Assembly (NCBI GenBank): GCA_041287425.1
Contig: JBEULG010000006.1
Coordinates: forward strand, 1-64,000
Length of the DNA: 64,000 bases
Source: JAFGSI01 sp041287425
Lineage (GTDB): Bacteria > Chloroflexota > Anaerolineae > Anaerolineales > Villigracilaceae
Direction of reading: 5' to 3'
Below, piece after piece: positions 1-10,538 of this stretch. A program made the translations under genes and the position numbers. Numbering within the stretch: the first letter of the stretch is position 1; the number at the start of each line of letters is the position of its first letter. Below the pieces are notes generated by a model. The model searched no databases. It had not been told where the DNA came from and was given only the letters and a program-made list of their open reading frames with translations.

Positions 1-1998
1 GTCGCCGAGCGACTGGATGCAGTTGGCTTCGCCGAGTTTGTCGCCGATGGCGCGGTAAATCGGCAGGGCTTCTTCGTAGCGGGCGCGGGCTTCGGGCAGT
101 TCCGACAAGTCTCGGTGCACGTCGCCGATGGCTTTCAGCACGTTGGCTTCGCCCAAACGGTCGCCGATCTCGCGGAAGAGCGCCAGCGCCTGACCGTAAC
201 TCTTGAGCGCTTCCTCCCTTTCAGCGCGGAACTGCTGCGCGTCGCCGATGGCTTGCAGCACGTTGGCTTCGCCCAAACGGTCGCCGATCTCGCGGAAGAG
301 CGCCAGCGCCTGACCGTAACTCTTGAGCGCTTCATCCCTTTCAGCGCGGAACTGCTGCACGTCGCCGATGGCTTTCAGCATGTTGGCTTTCAATTGCTTG
401 TCGCTTAAACCGAGTTTCAGGCAGGCTTCCAGCCAGGCGTACCAGGAGGGCCAATCTTCCCTGAAAATGTTATAGAACCAGTTGCGGCTCTGGGTGACCA
501 GGCGGGCAAGCAATTCGGCGTTTTTCTGTCCGCGCGCCCAGGCGCAGGCCTGAAGCAGGTTATGACGCTCCTCATACACCTGCGGGGCGGTGCTGCGATC
601 CTCGGTGAAATGCTTGGAAAACAGGTCGAGAATCCACTCCGCCAGGGCGTTGCGCTTTTCGGCTTCTTCGCCTTTGCTCGCGTGCAATTTCTGGCTGGCG
701 TATTCATCCAGCAGGTCGTGCAGGCGGTAGCGTTCGCGCTCCCCCGCCACCACCTTGACCAGCGACAGGTTGATAAAGCGTGAGAGCGTGCGGCGCGCTT
801 CGGCCAGGTCTTCGGGGCGGTCGGGGTTCAGGCCCCACACGTATGCTGCGGCTTCGGGGGCGAAGCCGGTCGGGTGAAAAACGCCCAGGGCGCGGAAGCG
901 GGCGCGGTCGGCTTCGCTCAGGTCGAGGTAACTCAGGTCGAAGACCTTTTCCAGGTCCCAGCGGGCGTCGCCGTCCATCTTGAGTTCGGCGAAGCGCCCG
1001 GCGGCCAGTTCGAAGTAGTGCTGAATCGGGCGGCGCAGTCCCTGCAACTGGCGCACCCGGCGGGCGGCAATCTCCAGCGCCAGCGGGTTGTAACCGCAGC
1101 GGGCGGCCAGTTTCCCGGCCGCCTCCTGCTCGGCGGCAACGACCTCCGGGCCGAGGATGGCTTCCAGCAGTTCCCCGGCCTGCTCCGGCGTCATCCGGTC
1201 GAGGCCGAAGGTGCGCTGGACGCCGGGGATTTGCTGGATGCGGCTGGTGAGCAGCGCCGCGCAGGGTTTGGCGGGCAGGAAATCGTGCAATCCGGCCAGG
1301 GCCTTCTCGCGCACGTCGTCAAAGATAACGAGATAGCGGCATCCCTGCAGGCGGGCGCGCAGTTCGTTCTTTTGGACTTCGTAGGGCGTCCCCGGCGGCA
1401 GTTGCAGCCCCAGTTTGACCAGCATGGCGGCCACTACCTGTTCCGGGGTCTGCGCGCCCACCTCCAGCCACACCAGGCCCTCGAATTCGCCCTTCAGGTC
1501 TTCGGCGGCGTGTTTGGCCAGTTCGGTCTTGCCCAGCCCGCCCGGGGCGTTCAGGCCGACGATGGCCCCCGCCCCGTTGCCGGCGCGCAGAAAGCCGCGC
1601 ACCTCGTCCTCGATGGCTCCGCGGTGGACGTAGGTGTAGGCGCGGTAGGCCGGGACATAGCCGATGCTCTCGTGCGTTTCCGGCGGCGGGGGCGGCGGCT
1701 GGATGACCTGGCCAATGTTCACCGTTCCCCCGGCGATGTTGGTCGTCCCGGTTTGTTGAATGTTCAAATTCGGTGCAGGCGGGGGGCTGGGTTTCTCTTC
1801 CTTGAAGACGCCCAGTTTTTCCAGCAGACCGGCCAGCGCGCCCACAAACGTCAACGTCCCGCCAGCGGCGAGGCCGGTCAATTCCCAAAAGCCGCCCGTG
1901 CGTTCCTGCCAGACCGGAAAGGCAAACCAACTGACGGCAATCACTGCGGCAGTCAAAACCGCCCAACCCAGAACGAAAGCCCACCAGTAGCGCTTCAT
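1..1998 (-). CDS. Membrane-anchored STAND (NB-ARC type) ATPase with C-terminal TPR repeats, partial at left edge
   Basis: An uninterrupted 666-codon frame runs from ATG (1998-1996) off the left edge, so the C-terminus is missing. The N-terminus has two hydrophobic segments (about residues 6-28 and 36-58), then a low-complexity linker rich in N, T, G and a run of prolines (about 72-108). An NB-ARC-like NTPase follows, with Walker A GLNAPGGLGKTELA (Lys157) and a Walker B-like stretch YLVIFDDV. A winged-helix/ARC-like region contains RYRLHDLLDEYA, and from about residue 520 there are TPR units of 40 residues (IGD...EALKSYGQALALFREIGDRLGEANVL). STAND proteins are signal-responsive switches in which the repeats sense and the NTPase oligomerises. 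No effector domain is visible here apart from the membrane anchor. A GAGAGGG ribosome site lies just upstream of the start. The family call is firm; the biological role (regulation or immunity) is unknown. Confidence 0.85.
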   Translation of the reverse strand, partial: MKRYWWAFVLGWAVLTAAVIAVSWFAFPVWQERTGGFWELTGLAAGGTLTFVGALAGLLEKLGVFKEEKPSPPPAPNLNIQQTGTTNIAGGTVNIGQVIQPPPPPPETHESIGYVPAYRAYTYVHRGAIEDEVRGFLRAGNGAGAIVGLNAPGGLGKTELAKHAAEDLKGEFEGLVWLEVGAQTPEQVVAAMLVKLGLQLPPGTPYEVQKNELRARLQGCRYLVIFDDVREKALAGLHDFLPAKPCAALLTSRIQQIPGVQRTFGLDRMTPEQAGELLEAILGPEVVAAEQEAAGKLAARCGYNPLALEIAARRVRQLQGLRRPIQHYFELAAGRFAELKMDGDARWDLEKVFDLSYLDLSEADRARFRALGVFHPTGFAPEAAAYVWGLNPDRPEDLAEARRTLSRFINLSLVKVVAGERERYRLHDLLDEYASQKLHASKGEEAEKRNALAEWILDLFSKHFTEDRSTAPQVYEERHNLLQACAWARGQKNAELLARLVTQSRNWFYNIFREDWPSWYAWLEACLKLGLSDKQLKANMLKAIGDVQQFRAERDEALKSYGQALALFREIGDRLGEANVLQAIGDAQQFRAEREEALKSYGQALALFREIGDRLGEANVLKAIGDVHRDLSELPEARARYEEALPIYRAIGDKLGEANCIQSLGD
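121..360 (-). repeat. Two nearly identical 120-bp tandem repeats encoding TPR units
   Basis: Positions 121-240 and 241-360 are direct 120-bp repeats that differ at only three positions by my reading. They encode two consecutive 40-residue TPR units of the STAND protein. The flanking units (1-120 and 361-480) are recognisably the same motif but much more diverged. This indicates a recent duplication of one repeat, or homogenisation by recombination. Confidence 0.9.
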
Positions 1999-2078
1999 AA
2001 GTGCCCTCTCTGTGACCCAAATGCTGCCCCCATTATCCGATAAATCCCGTCAGCGCGCAATCCCTGCAGACATATTTC

Positions 2079-2105
2079 AACGCAAAGACGCCAAGGCGCA
2101 AAGAA
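2079..2105. repeat. Dispersed short A/G-rich repeat (CGCAAAGACGCCAAGGCGCA type)
   Basis: The intergenic segment contains CGCAAAGACGCCAAGGCGCA, a semi-periodic string built from GACGCCAAG/GGCGCAAAG words. A related string occurs at 16650-16713 next to the GH42 gene, again between genes. It looks like a small dispersed intergenic repeat family. No coding potential or mobile-element structure is visible. Confidence 0.5.
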
Positions 2106-2137
2106 CATGATGACTTTCTATCGCTGCCCCGCTTGCG

Positions 2138-2146
2138 TGATAGAAT
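2138..2146 (+). promoter_or_regulatory. Candidate extended -10 element upstream of rlmN
   Basis: TGATAGAAT matches the extended -10 pattern TGnTATAAT with one mismatch. No good -35 is seen at the usual distance. If real, transcription starts near 2153 and the heptad repeat tract lies in the rlmN leader. Confidence 0.35.
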
Positions 2147-2160
2147 CCCCACCGCACACT

Positions 2161-2227
2161 GAACACCGAACACTGAACACTGAACACCGACGACTAACGG
2201 CTGACGACTAACGACTAACGACTAACG
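2161..2227. repeat. Heptanucleotide repeat tract directly upstream of rlmN
   Basis: Four GAACAC(C/T) units (2161-2188) are followed, still with a 7-bp period, by ACTAACG or GCTGACG units (2193-2227). The tract ends three bases before the rlmN ATG, so no normal Shine-Dalgarno sequence is present. It is a microsatellite-like tract whose copy number could vary by slippage. Confidence 0.85.
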
Positions 2228-2230
2228 CCC

Positions 2231-3262
<1,032 letters not shown>

Positions 3263-3415
3263 TTTTTGGATGTGTTAAGGCGTGGGTAATTGGCTATGCG
3301 AAAATTCTCTTCCGGCCAATGCAAGTTTGCATATCCCCCCTCGATTGGATGAATTCTTTTGACTCGGCTTGTCAGAACGGCCGCTTTGCAGTATAGTCAG
3401 TCCGCATTTCCCGCC

Positions 3416-6400
3416 ATGATGACCGAGTCCCCCTCCCCTGCCTCCTGGTTTGACCAGCCTGTCGCCAGCCGCTTCCCCCGCCTGCGGCGGGAAATCGTCC
3501 TGTTCGCCCTGCTCGTCCTGGCGGCCATCTTCACCCGTTTCTACCGCCTCGGCGAGCGCGTCATCAGCCACGACGAGGGCCTGCACGTCTATTACGCCTG
3601 GAAATTCGCCCAGGGCCAGGGCTACAGCCATTCTCCCGGCACGCATGGGCCGCTTCAATTTCATCTAATCGCCGCCGTCTATCTCCTGCTCGGCGATAGC
3701 GATTTCACCGCCCGTCTGCCCCACGCCCTGGCCAGCGTCCTGACCGTGCTGGTCGTCTGGAAATGGCGGCGCTATCTCGGCCGCAGCGGGGCGCTGCTCA
3801 CCGCCGGCCTGATGGTCATCTCCCCCTACCTGCTCTACTACGGACGTTATGCCCGCAACGAGGCCTTCGTCGGCCTGTTCGGCGTGCTGACCCTCTACGC
3901 CATCCTGCGCTATCTGGAGACCGGCCGCCAGCGATACCTGTACCTCCTGACCGCCGCCACCGTCCTGCACTTCACCGCCAAAGAAACCGCTTTCATTTAC
4001 ACCGCCCAGGCCATGCTCTTTCTGGCCGCCTTTCTCATCGAGCGCGTCACCCGGCCGGCCTGGCCGAAAGCGGGGCTGCGCCTCGCCTTCCTGCTCGTCC
4101 TGGCGGCGGGCATTCTGCTGATCGGCGGCGCGCTGGGGGCGGCCGTCGCCGAGAAGACCGCTGCGGCCGCCGAACCCGCCCAGGCCGAGACCGTCATCCC
4201 CGGCGAAACGGGCGAGGAGGCCGCGCCGGGCGCGGTTGGTCTCTCGACCTCGAATCTTCTGTGGCTGGCGGCCGGAGGCGCTCTGCTGGCTGCCGCCCTG
4301 CTGCTGGCCGCCGGTTTCGGCTGGGCAAATCTGCGCCGCGAACGCGCCTTCGACATGCTTGTTTTGCTCGGCACCTTCGTCCTGCCGCAACTGGCCCCCT
4401 TCCCGGTGCGGATGCTCGGCCGCAATCCGATGAACTACTACGACATGCTCCGGCCCGATTGGAACTTGTCCGCCTATCTGCGCCAGGTCTTCACTCTCTT
4501 CGACTGGCAAGTGAGCGACATGACTGTGACCGGCCGATTTTTCATCCTATTCGTCCTTCTCGCCGTCGCTCTCGGCCTGGCCTGGGATGCGCGCCGCTGG
4601 TGGAAACACGCCCTGCTCTTTTGGGGCATTTACGCCCTCTTCTACACCAGTCTGTTCACCAACCTCGATGGATTCTTCACCGGCGTGGTCGGTTCGCTTG
4701 GTCACTGGCTGGCCCAGCAGGGGGTGCGGCGCGGCGGCCAGCCCTGGTATTACTACGGACTGATTCAGATTCCGCTCTACGAATTTCTCCCCGCCCTCGG
4801 CTCTCTCCTGGCCGTTTTTCTGGCCCTCCGGTCGAGGCGTTCCGCCTCCATTCCCGCTGCCGAAAACGCCTCTCTTCCGTCCGAAACCGCCCCCTTCCTG
4901 CCGCTACTGTTCTGGTGGGCGGCAAGCAGTTTCGCTGCTTATACTCTGGCGGGCGAAAAGATGCCCTGGCTGACCTATCACATCGCTCTGCCGATGATTC
5001 TGCTGAGCGGCTGGGCGCTGGGACGAGTCGTCGAAAGCGCCTCTCTGCGCCGCCGCGGCGCCGGCTGGCTCCTGGCCGCCTGGCTGGTACTGCTCCTCGG
5101 CTTGTGCCGCGCCTTGTTCCAGTGGCTCGGCGCGGAGCCGCCCTTCCAGGGAAAAGAATTGCTCCAGTTACAGGCCACCGGCCGCTTCCTGGCCGCCGTC
5201 CTAACCACCGGCCTCGGCGCGGCGGGAGTCATCCGCCTGGGGCGCGGCTGGCAGGCGGGGGGGAGTCTGCGTCTGGGGGTGCTGGCCGTCTTCGCCCTGC
5301 TGGCCGCTCAGACGGGGCGCGCCGCCTTCCGCGCCGCCTATCTCAATTTCGATCAGGCCAATGAGTATCTCGTCTACGCTCATGGGGCGGGCGGAGTCCG
5401 GCAGGCCATGGCACAAATCGAGACAATTTCCTATCGCCTTTACGGCGCTGACCACAGCATCCCCATCGCCTACGACAACGCCGGCACCGGCTACGGCACT
5501 TCCTGGCCGTTCACCTGGTACCTGCGGCACTATTCCAGCCTGCAAGTCTTCTCAACGCCCGACGCCTCCCTGCGCGGCCTGCCCATCCTCCTGGTGGACG
5601 AGAGTCACTTCGGCGAGATGGACAGCCTCCTCGCAAGCGATTACCACGCCTTCGAGTACATTCGCATGGTCTGGCCCGACATGGACTATTACAACCTGAC
5701 CTGGGCGCGCCTGAAGGAGGCCGTTACCACGCCCGCCCTGCGCCAGGCCCTGCTCGATATCTGGTTGAACCGCGATTTCCGCGCTTACGCTGCCTACACC
5801 GGCCGCACGAACCTGACGGCCGAGGACTGGGAGCCATCGGCCCGGATGCGCCTCTATATCCGCAAAGACCTGGCCGAGCAAATTTGGGAATACGGCGCCG
5901 CCACGCCGGTCGTCCTCCAGCCCGACCCCTACGCCGGCGGCCTCCTCGCTCTGCCTCCCGACCTGCGCCTGGGCGGCGGCTTGCTGAACGCCCCGCGCGG
6001 CCTGGCCATCGCCCCCGATGGCAGCCTGTACGTGGCCGATTCGCGCAACCACCGCGTTCAGCATTTCAGCGCCGAGGGCGAACTCCTCCACACCTGGGGC
6101 GGACTCAGCCCCGACCCCACCGCCCCGGGAACGTTCAACGAACCCTGGGACGTGGCCGTTTCGCCCGACGGCCGCCGCGTCTACGTCGCCGACACCTGGA
6201 ACCACCGCATTCAGGTCTTTACCGCGGAGGGCGTATTCATCACTCAATGGGGTCAACCCGGCTTCGGCCAGAGCAGCGATCCCTACGGCTACTGGGGGCC
6301 GCGCGGCATCGCCGTGGACAGCCTGGGACGCGTCTATGTGGTGGATACCGGCAACAAGCGCGTCCTGGTCTATGACGAGAACGGCGCCTTCCTGAGCACG

Positions 6401-6844
6401 TTCGGCAGCGGCGGGACTCTGGCCGGTCAATTCAACGAGCCGGTCGGGATTGCCATCGATTCGGCCGGGCAGGTCTATATCGCCGACACCTGGAATCAAC
6501 GCATTCAGATTTTCCTCCCCGGCCTCGACCCGCTGGCGCCGGCCTTCTACGCCACCGCCCTGTGGGATTTCTCCGGCTGGTACGGTCAATCGCTCGACAA
6601 CAAGCCTTATCTGGCCGTGGACGCTCAGGGCAACGTCTATGTCACCGACCCCGACGCCGGGCGCGTGCTGCAATTCGACCCCCAAGGTTTGTTCGTGCGC
6701 GGCTGGGGCGAAGACCTGCTGGGCGGCGGCCGGATTGGCGTCGCCGCTGGCATAGCAGTCGATGCCCGGGGGCGCGTCTGGGTCTCCGATGCCGGCAACA
6801 ACCTGATTCTGCGCTTCTCCATTCCTGCACTTCCATCGCCCTGA
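3416..6844 (+). CDS. Agl23/TIGR03663-like membrane glycosyltransferase (GT39 fold) with C-terminal NHL propeller
   Basis: A protein of about 1142 residues from tandem ATGs at 3416 and 3419; a longer in-frame extension to 3359 lacks a ribosome site. The N-terminal ~700 residues are strongly hydrophobic with about a dozen membrane segments. They begin with the PMT/GT39-like luminal motif ISHDEGLHVYYAWKFA, in which the acidic DEG is the presumed catalytic site, followed by TARLPHALAS. The C-terminal ~330 residues contain NHL repeats (LNAPRGLAIAPDGSLYVAD, FNEPWDVAVSPDG, WGPRGIAVDSLGRVYVVD, FNEPVGIAIDSAGQVYIAD), suggesting a six-bladed propeller outside the membrane. Proteins of this family are linked to lipid-linked sugar transfer and protein glycosylation. 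The substrate is unknown. Membrane fold and NHL calls are firm; exact function is inferred. Confidence 0.8.
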   Translation: MMTESPSPASWFDQPVASRFPRLRREIVLFALLVLAAIFTRFYRLGERVISHDEGLHVYYAWKFAQGQGYSHSPGTHGPLQFHLIAAVYLLLGDSDFTARLPHALASVLTVLVVWKWRRYLGRSGALLTAGLMVISPYLLYYGRYARNEAFVGLFGVLTLYAILRYLETGRQRYLYLLTAATVLHFTAKETAFIYTAQAMLFLAAFLIERVTRPAWPKAGLRLAFLLVLAAGILLIGGALGAAVAEKTAAAAEPAQAETVIPGETGEEAAPGAVGLSTSNLLWLAAGGALLAAALLLAAGFGWANLRRERAFDMLVLLGTFVLPQLAPFPVRMLGRNPMNYYDMLRPDWNLSAYLRQVFTLFDWQVSDMTVTGRFFILFVLLAVALGLAWDARRWWKHALLFWGIYALFYTSLFTNLDGFFTGVVGSLGHWLAQQGVRRGGQPWYYYGLIQIPLYEFLPALGSLLAVFLALRSRRSASIPAAENASLPSETAPFLPLLFWWAASSFAAYTLAGEKMPWLTYHIALPMILLSGWALGRVVESASLRRRGAGWLLAAWLVLLLGLCRALFQWLGAEPPFQGKELLQLQATGRFLAAVLTTGLGAAGVIRLGRGWQAGGSLRLGVLAVFALLAAQTGRAAFRAAYLNFDQANEYLVYAHGAGGVRQAMAQIETISYRLYGADHSIPIAYDNAGTGYGTSWPFTWYLRHYSSLQVFSTPDASLRGLPILLVDESHFGEMDSLLASDYHAFEYIRMVWPDMDYYNLTWARLKEAVTTPALRQALLDIWLNRDFRAYAAYTGRTNLTAEDWEPSARMRLYIRKDLAEQIWEYGAATPVVLQPDPYAGGLLALPPDLRLGGGLLNAPRGLAIAPDGSLYVADSRNHRVQHFSAEGELLHTWGGLSPDPTAPGTFNEPWDVAVSPDGRRVYVADTWNHRIQVFTAEGVFITQWGQPGFGQSSDPYGYWGPRGIAVDSLGRVYVVDTGNKRVLVYDENGAFLSTFGSGGTLAGQFNEPVGIAIDSAGQVYIADTWNQRIQIFLPGLDPLAPAFYATALWDFSGWYGQSLDNKPYLAVDAQGNVYVTDPDAGRVLQFDPQGLFVRGWGEDLLGGGRIGVAAGIAVDARGRVWVSDAGNNLILRFSIPALPSP

Positions 6845-6901
6845 AGGCCGCCGGCCTCAGATTGGGTAATTTTCTCACCTTCTCAGCATGTAGAATGACA
6901 G

Positions 6902-6930
6902 ATGACCGGCCCTGAGGGGGGTGGTATAAT
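6902..6930 (+). promoter_or_regulatory. Candidate sigma70-type promoter of sucCD
   Basis: A perfect -10 TATAAT at 6925-6930 is preceded, after 17 bp, by ATGACC at 6902-6907 (four of six matches to TTGACA). Transcription would start near 6937, 30 bp before the sucC ATG. Confidence 0.55.
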
Positions 6931-6966
6931 CACGCCGCTTGGAAACCCTGTTGGGAGATCACACCC

Positions 6967-8100
<1,134 letters not shown>

Positions 8101-8110
8101 GGAGGCCAAA

Positions 8111-8974
8111 ATGAGCATCCTCGTTGACAAAAACACCCGCCTGCTGGTGCAAGGCATCACCGGCAATGAGGGCCTCTTCCACTCGAAACAAATGCTGGCC
8201 TACGGCACCAAAATCGTCGCCGGCGTGACCCCCGGCAAGGGCGGCGAATGGGTGCTGGATGGCAAAGTGCCGGTTTTCGATTCATGCAAGGCCGCCGTCA
8301 ACGCCACCGGCGCCAATGCTTCCATCATCTTCGTCTCGGCCCGCTTCGCCCCCGACGCCATCTTCGAAGCCGCCGACGCCGGCATCCCCTTCATCGTCTG
8401 CATCACCGAGGGCATCCCGGTCCAAGATATGATGCGGGTGCGCGAATACCTCGACCAGAAAGGCACCCGTCTGCTCGGCCCGAACTGCCCCGGCCTGCTG
8501 ACCCCCGGCGAGGCCAAAGTCGGCATCATCCCCGGCGACATCGCCATCCCCGGCAACATCGGCTGCGTCTCGCGCTCCGGCACGCTGACCTATGAAGTGC
8601 TGTATGCCCTCAAACTGGTCGGCATGGGCGCCACCACCTGCGTCGGCATCGGCGGCGACCCCATCAACGGCACCAACTTCATCGACTGCCTGCGCATGTT
8701 CGAGGACGATCCGCACACCGAAAAGGTCGTCATGATTGGCGAAATCGGCGGCACGGACGAGGAAAAAGCGGCCGATTTCATCGCCAAGCACATGACCAAG
8801 CCGGTCGTCTCCTTCATCGCCGGTCAGACTGCCCCTCCCGGCAAACGCATGGGCCACGCCGGCGCTATCATCGAGGGCGGCTCCGGCACGGCAGCCGAAA
8901 AAATCAAGGCCCTCGAAGCAGCCGGCGTCAAAGTCGCCCGCCACCCCGAGGAAATTCCCGACCTGCTAAAATAA
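8111..8974 (+). CDS. sucD: Succinyl-CoA synthetase alpha subunit
   Basis: The start MSILVDKNTRLLVQGITG was chosen because a perfect AAGGAGG (8100-8106) sits 4-5 bp upstream; the in-frame extension to 8081 lies inside sucC. The 287-residue product has the CoA-binding Rossmann N-terminus (GITGNEG), LLGPNCPGLLTPGE, the SRSGTLTYE segment, and the phosphohistidine loop GHAGAIIEGGSGTA near the C-terminus. It forms the catalytic heterodimer with SucC. A strong hairpin follows the stop. Confidence 0.96.
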   Translation: MSILVDKNTRLLVQGITGNEGLFHSKQMLAYGTKIVAGVTPGKGGEWVLDGKVPVFDSCKAAVNATGANASIIFVSARFAPDAIFEAADAGIPFIVCITEGIPVQDMMRVREYLDQKGTRLLGPNCPGLLTPGEAKVGIIPGDIAIPGNIGCVSRSGTLTYEVLYALKLVGMGATTCVGIGGDPINGTNFIDCLRMFEDDPHTEKVVMIGEIGGTDEEKAADFIAKHMTKPVVSFIAGQTAPPGKRMGHAGAIIEGGSGTAAEKIKALEAAGVKVARHPEEIPDLLK

Positions 8975-8990
8975 CTTCCTCCTCCACAAA

Positions 8991-9018
8991 AAAGAGTCGC
9001 CCGCCTGGGCGACTCTTT
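8991..9018. terminator. Bidirectional rho-independent terminator between sucD and acpP
   Basis: AAAGAGTCGCCC (8991-9002), loop GCCT, GGGCGACTCTTT (9007-9018): a perfect 12-bp stem. It has A/T ends on both sides, so it can terminate the converging sucCD and acpP transcripts. Confidence 0.9.
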
Positions 9019-9047
9019 CGATTGCAACACTTTCTTCGCGCGGAGGA

Positions 9048-9281
9048 TTATCGGTGCGAGTCGATGTAGGCAACCGCGTCCCCGACCGTGACGATCTTCT
9101 GGGCGTCTTCGTCGGAGATTTCGGCCCCGAACACGTCCTCGAACTTCATGATCAATTCGACCAGGTCGAGGGAGTCGGCCTCCAGGTCCTCGCGGAAGCG
9201 GGCCTCCGGGGTCACCTTCGAGGCGTCCACGCCCAACAAATCGACAATCACAGCCTTGACTTCTTCGAAAGTATCTGCCAT
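9048..9281 (-). CDS. acpP: Acyl carrier protein
   Basis: A 77-residue acidic protein starting MADTFEEVKAVIVDLLGV. The phosphopantetheine attachment motif is EADSLDLVELIM with Ser37. It carries acyl chains in fatty-acid synthesis. The start at 9281 was chosen over an upstream in-frame ATG because AGGAGGAAGTT lies just before it and a strong promoter lies between the two. It is divergent from fni and convergent with sucCD, not in a fab cluster. Confidence 0.96.
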   Translation of the reverse strand: MADTFEEVKAVIVDLLGVDASKVTPEARFREDLEADSLDLVELIMKFEDVFGAEISDEDAQKIVTVGDAVAYIDSHR

Positions 9282-9309
9282 AACTTCCTCCTTTGAATTT
9301 GACGAGCAT

Positions 9310-9337
9310 ATTGTAATCATTCCGCCCCGTCTGTCAA
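9310..9337 (-). promoter_or_regulatory. Strong sigma70-type promoter of acpP
   Basis: On the minus strand there is a perfect -35 TTGACA (9337-9332), a 16-bp spacer and a -10 TACAAT (9315-9310). The expected start is about 22 bp upstream of the acpP ATG. Confidence 0.8.
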
Positions 9338-9358
9338 CCCATGACGGGAAACTGCCGG

Positions 9359-9364
9359 TATAAT
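9359..9364 (+). promoter_or_regulatory. -10 element of fni
   Basis: TATAAT lies 21 bp before the fni ATG. No clear -35 is seen at 16-18 bp. The element is back-to-back with the acpP promoter. Confidence 0.45.
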
Positions 9365-9385
9365 ACTCACAGACAGGAACACAAA

Positions 9386-10426
9386 ATGATGTCAAAAGTT
9401 GCGCCCATCGATCAGCGCAAGGCCGACCATATCAAAATCAACCTCGAACAGGATGTGCGCTCGGCCCTGAGCAGCGGCCTGGAAGATTACCGCTTCGTCC
9501 ATCAGGCACTGCCCGAACTGGACCTGGCGGCGGTTGACACCTCCCTGACGCTGTTCGGCAAGAAACTGGCAGCCCCGATTCTCGTCTCCTCGATGACCGG
9601 CGGAACGCCGGAAGCGGGCGAGATCAACCGCCGACTGGCAGCCGCCGCCCAGGCCGTCGGCGCGGCGATGGGCGTCGGCAGTCAACGCGCCGCCCTCGAG
9701 CACCCCGAACAGGCCGCCACCTTTGCCGTCGCCCGCCAGGCCGCGCCCGGCCTTTTGCTCTTCGCCAACCTGGGCGCAGTCCAGTTGAATTACGGCTACG
9801 GCCTCGACGAGTGCCGCCGGGCGGTGGACATGATTCAGGCCGATGCCCTCATCCTGCACCTGAATCCCCTCCAGGAAGCCGTTCAGGCGGGCGGCGACAC
9901 GAACTTCGCCGGCCTGGTAAAGAAAATCGAGGCGGTCTGCAAAAGACTGGAGGTGCCGGTCATCGTCAAAGAGGTAGGCTGGGGAATTTCGGAGCAGGCC
10001 GCCAAATGGCTGGCCGAGTGCGGCGCGGCCGCCATCGACGTGGCCGGCGCAGGCGGGACGAGTTGGTCACAGGTCGAGATGCACCGCGCCCCCGACGAGT
10101 TCACCCGTCAACTGGCCGCGACGTTCGTCGGCTGGGGCATCCCGACCGCCGAGTCCATCCTGAACGTCAAAAAAGCCGCCCCGGAGATGCCCATCTTCGC
10201 CAGCGGCGGCCTGAAAGACGGCCTGGACATCGCCAAGTGCATCGCCCTCGGCGCAACGCTGGGCGGCATGGCCGCGCCCTTCCTCAAAGCGGCGGCCATC
10301 TCGCCAGAAAAAGCGCTGGAAACGCTCGCCCTAACCCGCCAGCAGATTCGGGTCGCCATGTTCGCGGCCGGCGCCGGACGCCTGGCCGAATTGCCCGGCA
10401 AACTCGTGCGTCTCGAAGCCCGCTAA
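9386..10426 (+). CDS. fni: Isopentenyl-diphosphate delta-isomerase, type 2 (FMN-dependent)
   Basis: A protein of 346 residues from ATG 9386 (AGGA at about 9374; an ATG also at 9389). The sequence IDQRKADHIKINLEQDV is the typical type 2 IDI N-terminus. SSMTGGTPEAGEINRRLA and GVGSQRAALE are FMN/substrate-binding segments. VIVKEVGWGIS, VAGAGGTSW and FASGGLKDGLDIAKCIALGA are the phosphate-binding TIM-barrel strands. It interconverts IPP and DMAPP and so feeds the polyprenyl diphosphate synthase encoded 3 kb downstream. Confidence 0.95.
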   Translation: MMSKVAPIDQRKADHIKINLEQDVRSALSSGLEDYRFVHQALPELDLAAVDTSLTLFGKKLAAPILVSSMTGGTPEAGEINRRLAAAAQAVGAAMGVGSQRAALEHPEQAATFAVARQAAPGLLLFANLGAVQLNYGYGLDECRRAVDMIQADALILHLNPLQEAVQAGGDTNFAGLVKKIEAVCKRLEVPVIVKEVGWGISEQAAKWLAECGAAAIDVAGAGGTSWSQVEMHRAPDEFTRQLAATFVGWGIPTAESILNVKKAAPEMPIFASGGLKDGLDIAKCIALGATLGGMAAPFLKAAAISPEKALETLALTRQQIRVAMFAAGAGRLAELPGKLVRLEAR

Positions 10427-10504
10427 CACCCGCCCGATGATGTGATACAATCGGGCTGTCAACCGCTACGCCTCTTGCTCTGAGGCGCTCTTTTCGCCGG
10501 GGAA

Positions 10505-10518
10505 TGTAACCGGTTACA
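10505..10518. promoter_or_regulatory. Perfect 14-bp palindrome, LacI-family-like operator
   Basis: TGTAACCGGTTACA is a perfect inverted repeat with a central CG, the style bound by LacI/GalR-family sugar repressors. It sits 20 bp before the start of the first lipoprotein gene, where a repressor would block transcription. No LacI-type regulator is encoded in this window. Confidence 0.55.
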
Positions 10519-10538
10519 CACCGTCAGGGAGGAACCTT

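Noticed and set aside
1319..2020. Minus-strand 233-codon frame at the same place
   Set aside because: Its translation is low-complexity and out of frame with the NB-ARC/TPR reading, which runs unbroken to the window edge.
874..2043. Long plus-strand open frame of 389 codons
   Set aside because: It lies antisense to the STAND ATPase, whose minus-strand frame carries P-loop and TPR motifs. The plus frame has no recognisable domain and is an artefact of high GC content.
3359..3397. TTGACT...TATAGT promoter for the glycosyltransferase
   Set aside because: The spacer is 27 bp, far too long for a sigma70 promoter. TATAGT alone is not strong evidence.
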